This document shows, one piece after another, positions 59,166 through 64,000 of a stretch of DNA of 64,000 nt. Source of the stretch: Sphaerobacter thermophilus DSM 20745 (GTDB lineage Bacteria > Chloroflexota > Chloroflexia > Thermomicrobiales > Thermomicrobiaceae). The stretch lies in the NCBI RefSeq assembly GCF_000024985.1, contig NC_013524.1, positions 682,001 through 746,000 on the forward strand, in the 5' to 3' direction. How positions within the stretch are numbered: position 1 is the first letter of the stretch; every line of letters starts with the position of its first letter. The notes under the pieces were generated by a model that saw only the letters and a program-made list of their open reading frames with translations, did no database searches and had not been told where the DNA came from. The position numbers were made by a program, and so were the translations under genes.

Positions 59166-60470
59166 TCACTCCAGCCCTGCCTCGGCGCAGGCGTCGGCGT
59201 ACTCCGGGGTGCAGATCTCGTCGACGGTCCAGAAGTCGTCCGCGACCACGGTGTCCGCGATGTTGTCCTGGGTTACGGCGACCGGCGTGAGCAGGATCGC
59301 GGGGACATCGGTCGCGCCGTTGTTGGCCGTCTGGCCGCCGGTGACGCTCTCCGGGACGTCCTGCCCGGTCAGCAGCGCGAAGGCCAGTTCGGCGGCGATC
59401 TCCGCCTCCGGCTGGATCGCCTTGTAGACGGTCATGTACTGCTCGCCGATCAGGATGCGCTGGATGCCGGCCAGCTCGGCGTCCTGGCCGGTGACGGGCG
59501 GCAACGGGCTGATCCCGGCAGCCTTCATCGCCGCGATCGCGCCGCTGGCGGTTCCGTCGTTGGCGGCGTAGACGCCGTCGACCTGGTTACCGAGCGCGGT
59601 CAGCGCCTGCTGCATCTCGTTCTGCGCCTGGTCCGGGCTCCAGTCGGGGGTGTCGTACTCCATGGCGATGGTCAACTCGCCCGCGTCCACCAGCGGGTCG
59701 AAGACGCTGTGCGCGCCCTCCTTGAACTCGCCGGCGTTGTTGTCGGTCGGGGAGCCGTTGATCATGACGATCTGGGGATCGTCCACCCCCTCCAGCGCGT
59801 CAACCAGCGTCTGGGCCTGCAGCCGGCCAACCTCCACGTTGTCGAAGGAGATGTAGTAGCTGACGCCCTCCGAGTTGAGGATCGCTCGGTCATAGGCGAT
59901 GACCGGCACACCCTGGGCCTGTGCCTGCTCGGCGATCGCAGCCGCGGCGGCGGAGTCGACCGGGTCGAGCACGAGCACCTGCGCACCGTTAGTCAACGCA
60001 GCCTCAGCCTGCTGTTGCTGCGTCGCGGCGTCCTGGTTGGCGTTGTTGTAGATGATCTGGCAATTCGGGCAGAGTTCCTGGAAGTACGCCTCGAAGAACG
60101 GCCGGTCGGCGCTCTCGTAGCGAGCCGTCTTGGTCTCGGGCAGGAGGAGCGCGATCGTGCCGTCCTCAGTGTCGGACGGCGTGGCCCAACCCGTCAGATC
60201 CTGGACACCGCCGGTACCGCCGGTCGGAGTCCCACCCGGCGTCCCGACGGGGCTGGCAGCGGGGCTGGCGGCGGGGCTCGCGGCGGGACTGCCGGTCGGG
60301 CTGGCGGCGGGTGAGCCGCTGGGCATCGCGGCGGTCGCGGTCGTCACCACCCCGCCGGCGGTGGGGCTGACCTCCTCCGCCGCCCCCCCGCCGCAAGCCG
60401 CGACGACGAGCGCGGTGATAACCAGGAGGACCAGCACGACGAAGCGATTTGGCGCGGGCTGGAGGTGCAT
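59166..60470 (-). CDS. Sugar-binding lipoprotein, XylF/RbsB-like
   Basis: A 434-residue Peripla_BP_4-type protein. The signal peptide ends in the lipobox VAAC (Cys25 or so); then comes a low-complexity linker of Ala-Ser-Pro-x repeats (SPAASPAASPAASPVGT). The two-lobed binding domain shows ARYESADRPFFEAYFQELCPN, VLVLDPVDSAAAAAIAEQAQ and AANDGTASGAIAAMKAAGI. ATG 60470 follows AGAGGT. It feeds the XylH-like permease and the ATPase; the ligand is probably a monosaccharide. Confidence 0.92.
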   Translation of the reverse strand: MHLQPAPNRFVVLVLLVITALVVAACGGGAAEEVSPTAGGVVTTATAAMPSGSPAASPTGSPAASPAASPAASPVGTPGGTPTGGTGGVQDLTGWATPSDTEDGTIALLLPETKTARYESADRPFFEAYFQELCPNCQIIYNNANQDAATQQQQAEAALTNGAQVLVLDPVDSAAAAAIAEQAQAQGVPVIAYDRAILNSEGVSYYISFDNVEVGRLQAQTLVDALEGVDDPQIVMINGSPTDNNAGEFKEGAHSVFDPLVDAGELTIAMEYDTPDWSPDQAQNEMQQALTALGNQVDGVYAANDGTASGAIAAMKAAGISPLPPVTGQDAELAGIQRILIGEQYMTVYKAIQPEAEIAAELAFALLTGQDVPESVTGGQTANNGATDVPAILLTPVAVTQDNIADTVVADDFWTVDEICTPEYADACAEAGLE

Positions 60471-60649
60471 GGCCTGACCTCTCTCCCCATCGGCCTCGCG
60501 GCCGCGGCACAGCGGCGCATGCACCAGGAGGCGCATCGCGCCAGCATCACAACATGCAGCGGCGATGCCGGCGCAAATTGCATTCCTTCGGCGTGAATAG
60601 TTACGCAAACGCGCGGTGCGTCGGGAAATCTCAGCGCACCCCGCGAGGA

Positions 60650-61204
60650 CTACTCCGGCTCTTCGCGCCAGGTACGCCGGGCAGTCCAGGTGGCGATCGG
60701 CGGGTAGGCCTGGCGCACGGCTAGCACCAGGGGGATGGCGACGACCGCACCGGTGACGGCCTGCAGGGTGTTGAAGCCGGCATCGGTCACGGCCACGCCG
60801 AGCCCGACGCGGACCACGGCCAGGTCGTACAGGAAGTAGCCGCCGACGATGATGGCGCCCCCGGCGATCACCGCCAAGATCATGCGCGGCACCCCCGCGC
60901 GCCAGCCGATCATGCCCGCGACGAGCCCCTGAAGACCGTGGATGACGAAGGTACCCGGCGCGTAGCTCGGGTACGACAGGAGATCCGACAGCGTCGGGCC
61001 GAGTGCCCCGGCGAGCAGGCCGACGATGGGGCCGAAGACAAACGACGCGAAGTAGATCGCGATATCGCCGAAGTGGATGTAGCCGCCGGGGATCGGGATC
61101 TTCACACTGAACGTGGCGACGAAGACGACGGCGATCATCACACCGATGATCGCAACGAGCCGTGCACTCAATTCAAAGCGCGGTCGATCGCGGGTTGGCT
61201 CCAT
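60650..61204 (-). CDS. ECF transporter S component (ECF-ribofla_trS-like)
   Basis: A 184-residue membrane protein with six helices. IPIPGGYIHFGDIAIYFASF and VFGPIVGLLAGALGPTLSDLLSY followed by APGTFVIHGLQGLVAGMIGW are typical of the COG4720/PF07155 group of substrate-binding S units, first described for riboflavin-type transporters but with several ligands. It should dock on the EcfT/EcfA proteins at 51.8-54.5 kb. ATG 61204 follows GGAGGGG. A hairpin-rich leader precedes it. Confidence 0.85.
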   Translation of the reverse strand: MEPTRDRPRFELSARLVAIIGVMIAVVFVATFSVKIPIPGGYIHFGDIAIYFASFVFGPIVGLLAGALGPTLSDLLSYPSYAPGTFVIHGLQGLVAGMIGWRAGVPRMILAVIAGGAIIVGGYFLYDLAVVRVGLGVAVTDAGFNTLQAVTGAVVAIPLVLAVRQAYPPIATWTARRTWREEPE

Positions 61205-61321
61205 CAGGTCCCCTCCAGGCTGCTGCCCCCATATCCCCCCCTCGCGAGGGGCACCTCCGAAGACCCATCTTGGCGCACTGCCCAAAGAGTGCAAGGGCCA
61301 ATTGGCACCATCCAATTGGCC
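61205..61321 (-). promoter_or_regulatory. Hairpin-rich 5' leader of the ECF S gene
   Basis: On the minus strand GGCCAATTGG-6-CCAATTGGCC (61321-61296) gives a perfect 10-bp stem. It is followed by GCACT/AGTGC, a small AAGA/TCTT stem and CCCCTCGCGAGGGG (61251-61238), then the RBS. S-component genes are often riboswitch-controlled. I do not recognise a known riboswitch consensus. Confidence 0.4.
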
Positions 61322-61409
61322 GCCGTGCATCGTACGAGCCGCCACGCGATGAGCCAGCGACACCCGTCCTCCCGTTCCTGTCCTTCCGAGCAGAGCCCGA
61401 GGCACAGCA

Positions 61410-61438
61410 ACGGCGCCGGAGGTGTTCTCCGGCGCCGT
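61410..61438. terminator. 12-bp stem hairpin behind the CsbD gene
   Basis: ACGGCGCCGGAG pairs with CTCCGGCGCCGT around a 5-nt loop. Lies 33 bp behind the CsbD stop on the minus strand. Confidence 0.65.
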
Positions 61439-61470
61439 CGTGTGTCCGTATTCATGACGGGCGAGGGTGG

Positions 61471-61674
61471 TTATTGCCGCTTCTCTTCGTCGTCGCCCAG
61501 GTCGCTCAGGCGGTCGCGGGCCTCGCCCATTTTCTCACGGGCCTTGCCCTTGATCTCCTCGCCCTTGCCTTCAGCCTCGGTCTGGGTATCATCGGTCATG
61601 TCGCCCCAGGCCTGCTTGGCTTTCCCCTTGAGCTCTTCGCCCTTGCCCTTCAACTGGTCGCGGTCGTCACTCAT
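61471..61674 (-). CDS. CsbD family stress protein
   Basis: A 67-residue, highly charged, helical protein: DQLKGKGEELKGKAKQAWGD followed by KGEEIKGKAREKMGEARDRL, two CsbD-type repeats. Such proteins are induced by general stress; role unknown. ATG 61674 follows AAGGAG. Confidence 0.92.
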   Translation of the reverse strand: MSDDRDQLKGKGEELKGKAKQAWGDMTDDTQTEAEGKGEEIKGKAREKMGEARDRLSDLGDDEEKRQ

Positions 61675-61798
61675 GGCACGTACTCCTTTGCGGTTTTCGC
61701 CATATCCGCCGCGCCGTGGTGGGACGGGCAGACACCAATGCGTGGGGCCCCACGACCGCAATGGCGCAAGCAACGTGCCGCGAGGGACGGCCGGCGAC

Positions 61799-61960
61799 CT
61801 AGAGTCCGTTCGCCTTGATGTAAACGAGGCCGAACAGGAGCGCCACGAAGCCGACCGCGCAGAGGACGCCAAGAAGCACCTGGAGCCACGATGCAGCAGC
61901 CTGGCTCTCCATCTCCGGCTGATCACCCTGCTGGTCCTGCTGGTCCCATTCGGCCATCAT
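61799..61960 (-). CDS. Small single-helix membrane protein
   Basis: 53 residues, ATG 61960 after GAGGGGGAC. A hydrophilic, Gln/Asp-rich N-terminus (AEWDQQDQQGDQPEM) is followed by one membrane helix (LQVLLGVLCAVGFVALLFGL) and a short YIKANGL end. Found by reading the gap; no family recognised. It lies between DinB and CsbD genes on the same strand. Confidence 0.65.
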   Translation of the reverse strand: MMAEWDQQDQQGDQPEMESQAAASWLQVLLGVLCAVGFVALLFGLVYIKANGL

Positions 61961-61994
61961 GTCCCCCTCTCAATCACACCGTAGGGGCCAGGCA

Positions 61995-62465
61995 CTAGGA
62001 ACGCGACTCGTAGAGCTGGCGGGTCAGCAGGGCCTGGCCCAGGTGCTCACGGCTGTGCTCGACGGCATGGAGCAGCCACCAGATCCCGGGGTGGCGGCGA
62101 TTCAACCGGTCCCCCGCCGGCTGGCGGATCGCCGAGAGGTCCTCAGCGGTCACGCGATCGAGCAGCTCGGCGGTGCGGGCACTGGACTCGTCGATGAGGC
62201 GCAGCAGCGTCGTGGCGTCGGGCGCCTCGGCGCGGAACTCGGCCTCCCGGTCACGCTGAACCGCCTCACCGACGGCCGTGGCGATCAGAAACTCTTCGGC
62301 CCCAAGCGAATGCGTCACCAGCACCGCGAGCGAGTTCATCTCCGGGCCGGGGCTCCAGTTGAGTGCCTCGGCGCTCAATCCATCGAGCACCTGCCGCCAG
62401 GCGTCGTGCTGCTCGGCGAGCACCTGCTTGAAGCCATCGCGCAGGCTCTGGATCGCGGTGTCCAT
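61995..62465 (-). CDS. DinB superfamily protein
   Basis: A 156-residue four-helix protein of DinB_2 type: SLRDGFKQVLAEQHDAWRQVL, VTHSLGAEEFLIATAVG (first His) and WWLLHAVEHSREHLGQALLTRQ (two further His), giving the usual three-His metal site. ATG 62465 follows GAGAGGAG. Probable thiol-dependent transferase or metal-binding protein; substrate unknown. Confidence 0.88.
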   Translation of the reverse strand: MDTAIQSLRDGFKQVLAEQHDAWRQVLDGLSAEALNWSPGPEMNSLAVLVTHSLGAEEFLIATAVGEAVQRDREAEFRAEAPDATTLLRLIDESSARTAELLDRVTAEDLSAIRQPAGDRLNRRHPGIWWLLHAVEHSREHLGQALLTRQLYESRS

Positions 62466-62513
62466 GGGCGGTCTCCTCTCTGCTCCCGGCACATCTGCGG
62501 GCGGCGTAGTCGG

Positions 62514-63467
62514 CTAGCGGTCGTCGGTTCCCGCGCGCAGCGCCCGGTAGCTCTCGTACCGATCGTAATCGATCGCACCGGCCTCCACAGCGGCCAGCAC
62601 GGCGCAGCCCGGCTCGGTCAGATGGGTGCAGTCGGCATAGTAGCACTGGTCGAGGTAAGGGCGAAACTCCGGGAAGTAGTGATCGAGGCGCTCGAAGTCG
62701 ATGCCCCAGAAGCCGAGCTGGCGGATGCCGGGAGTGTCGGCAATATAGGTCTCGTCGTCGAGGAGGATCAGGGTTGTGGCAGTGGTCGTGTGCCGCCCCT
62801 TTCCGGTCACGGCGCTGATTTCCCCCACGCGCAGGTCTAACTCAGGGTGCAGCGCGTTGATGAGGCTCGACTTGCCCACACCGGAGGGGCCGGAGAGCGC
62901 CGAGACCTTACCGTGCAAGATGGCGCGCAGCTCGTCGATCCCGACGCCGGTGGTGGCGCTCGTCTCGATAACCGGGTAGCCGGCCGCGCGGTAGGGATCG
63001 AAGATGCGACGCAGCTCCCCGGACGGGTCGAGGTCGATCTTGTTGACACAGACCGCCGCCGCCAGCCCGCGCGCCTCGGCGATGATGAGGAAGCGGTCGA
63101 GCATACGCGGGTGCGGCTCGGGCTCGGCCACGGCAAACACGGCGACTAACTGATCCGGGTTGGCCAGGATGACCTGTTCGACGTCCTCGGTGCCGCGAGC
63201 GCGCCGCGAGAGGGTCCGCAACCGCGGCGCGACCGCTTCGATCACCCCCTCACCCGGTCCGGTCAGCGTGATCTCGACCCGATCCCCAACCGCCACCGGG
63301 TCGGTCTTGCGGCGCGCACGCTTGAGCACACCGCGGACGGTGCAGCGCACGATACCCTCGGGTGTGCGGACATCGTAGTACTGGCCGTAGCCGCGGATGA
63401 CGATGTTTGGCGGTCGGGGATTCGCGTCTTGCTCGAGCGGTGTCTGGGCGATCGGATCCGCCTCCAT
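62514..63467 (-). CDS. rsgA: Ribosome small-subunit-dependent GTPase A
   Basis: A 317-residue circularly permuted GTPase that checks 30S subunit maturation. An N-terminal OB fold (about 25-85) is followed by G4 NKIDLD, G1 SGPSGVGKSS and G3 DTPG in the permuted order, and a C-terminal zinc knuckle with CYYADCTH and EPGC. ATG 63467 follows TTGGAG; TTG 63476 is an alternative. Confidence 0.95.
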   Translation of the reverse strand: MEADPIAQTPLEQDANPRPPNIVIRGYGQYYDVRTPEGIVRCTVRGVLKRARRKTDPVAVGDRVEITLTGPGEGVIEAVAPRLRTLSRRARGTEDVEQVILANPDQLVAVFAVAEPEPHPRMLDRFLIIAEARGLAAAVCVNKIDLDPSGELRRIFDPYRAAGYPVIETSATTGVGIDELRAILHGKVSALSGPSGVGKSSLINALHPELDLRVGEISAVTGKGRHTTTATTLILLDDETYIADTPGIRQLGFWGIDFERLDHYFPEFRPYLDQCYYADCTHLTEPGCAVLAAVEAGAIDYDRYESYRALRAGTDDR

Positions 63468-63796
63468 AGGCTCCAACGCGACCGATACGGCCTACCGGCG
63501 GCCGTCCGCGGCCCCGGCGTGCCCGGACATCGCTGCCAGTCTAGCACGGTATATCGGGATGGCTCCATCTCGCGGATCTCGCGCCACGAAGCGTTGCGAC
63601 CATCCAGGTGATGGTCGATGGCTGGCCGATCGAGCCGCACGATGTAGCAGTCGAGCCAGACTGGATTGCACAGGACGGATCGTCCGGTATGCATTGTCCG
63701 GTGTAATTGACCGTGTCAGCCGAGACATAGCCGCCGGCAGGTTGGTCGACATCGGGCTGACCAATAGTGATTACCGGTCCGCCCCCCGTACCACGC
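63468..63796. other. Intergenic region, no gene seen
   Basis: ORFs on both strands lack conserved features and good RBSs. The region is less GC-rich towards the right, leading into the promoter at 63797. Confidence 0.5.
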
Positions 63797-63825
63797 TTGC
63801 ACCAACGAGATCGCCGCGCTATACT
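63797..63825 (+). promoter_or_regulatory. Sigma70-type promoter driving a leader RNA
   Basis: TTGCAC (63797-63802), 17 bp, TATACT (63820-63825). A TSS near 63832 would start a transcript that includes the three-way-junction RNA and runs out of the window. Confidence 0.65.
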
Positions 63826-63854
63826 GACGCTAGGATAATCTCCTGTCAAAGGTT

Positions 63855-63907
63855 CCGCCTTGATGACAAGAGCCCAGTGGGCTCTCCCGTAAGGGTAGTC
63901 AAGGCGG
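63855..63907 (+). ncRNA. Three-way-junction leader RNA (riboswitch-like), gene downstream outside window
   Basis: P1: CCGCCTTGA (63855-63863) with TCAAGGCGG (63899-63907), 9 bp perfect. P2: GAGCCC (63870-63875) with GGGCTC (63879-63884), loop AGT. P3: CCC (63886-63888) with GGG (63893-63895), closed by a GTAA (GNRA) tetraloop. Joining segments TGACAA, T and TAG are short. TGTCA just upstream (63844-63848) could instead pair with TGACA in J1/2, giving an alternative fold. I cannot match it to a named riboswitch. Confidence 0.55.
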
Positions 63908-64000
63908 TCACTCTTAATTGGGGGGCTTGGGACGTCCCGACGCGTGTCTCTCCAATTCCTGGAGCGCATTCAACTCGACGCGCACCGCGGACCTGATCCG

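Noticed and set aside
63541-63969. 142-residue minus-strand ORF at the right end
   Set aside because: Covers the promoter and the three-way-junction RNA; no conserved sequence.

Overview
The window is GC-rich bacterial DNA dominated by transport operons, one- and two-component regulators and stress genes. The families present (AtuA/DUF4387 pair, F420-type PPOX and luciferase-like oxidoreductases, Nramp plus UspA, TIGR02587/TIGR02588 pair, DUF2795, XRE-periplasmic-binding fusion regulator, several lipoprotein binding proteins with LAxC lipoboxes) and the multi-hairpin intergenic repeats suggest a Chloroflexota bacterium of the Thermomicrobia/Sphaerobacter type. That placement is inference from gene content and style, not a database match. 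No tRNA, rRNA or CRISPR array was seen.

Layout. 1-0.5 kb: 3' part of a methyltransferase. 1.2-2.9 kb: AtuA-like protein and DUF4387 partner. 3.0-11.1 kb (minus): RpiR-type regulator, then a complete peptide-type ABC importer and a C45 Ntn hydrolase, apparently one operon for import and cleavage of an acyl-amide or peptide-like substrate. 11.5-12.4 kb: hydroxyacid dehydrogenase. 12.4-15.2 kb: a scarred segment with two tyrosine-recombinase remnants (48-bp direct repeat) flanking two AT-richer unknown genes. 15.2-22.9 kb: receiver protein, PhzF, nucleotidyltransferase, CDF transporter, Hsp20, a RES/Xre toxin-antitoxin pair, GNAT. 23-25.7 kb: three unknown minus-strand genes, two preceded by near-duplicate promoter blocks, plus a GNAT fragment. 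25.9-33.8 kb: Nramp-UspA operon, F420-PPOX/ArsR divergent pair, membrane pair, aminotransferase, LLM oxidoreductase. 33.8-35.1 kb: a HEPN-type Abi gene behind a promoter and a structured leader RNA, then an orphan Phd antitoxin. 35.2-41.7 kb: DinB, multi-GAF histidine kinase, an AhpD-like gene with an in-frame TGA at the catalytic cysteine (probable selenoprotein), HDAC-like deacetylase. 42.3-49.6 kb: CheA/ChpA-like hybrid protein, DUF2795, molybdate locus (regulator-modA-modB, no modC). 50.5-56.5 kb: alanine racemase, ECF transporter T and fused A components, secreted glycoside hydrolase. 56.9-61.2 kb: sugar ABC importer and an ECF S component with a hairpin-rich leader. 61.4-64 kb: CsbD, small membrane protein, DinB, RsgA, and at the right edge a promoter with a three-way-junction RNA whose gene lies outside the window.

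Five copies of a 260-470 bp imperfectly palindromic, multi-hairpin element sit between operons. The best candidates for something new are the AhpD-like selenoprotein (UGA in the second position of CxxC, followed by a bacterial-type SECIS hairpin), the RNA-plus-HEPN Abi locus, and the three-way-junction RNA at the right end.
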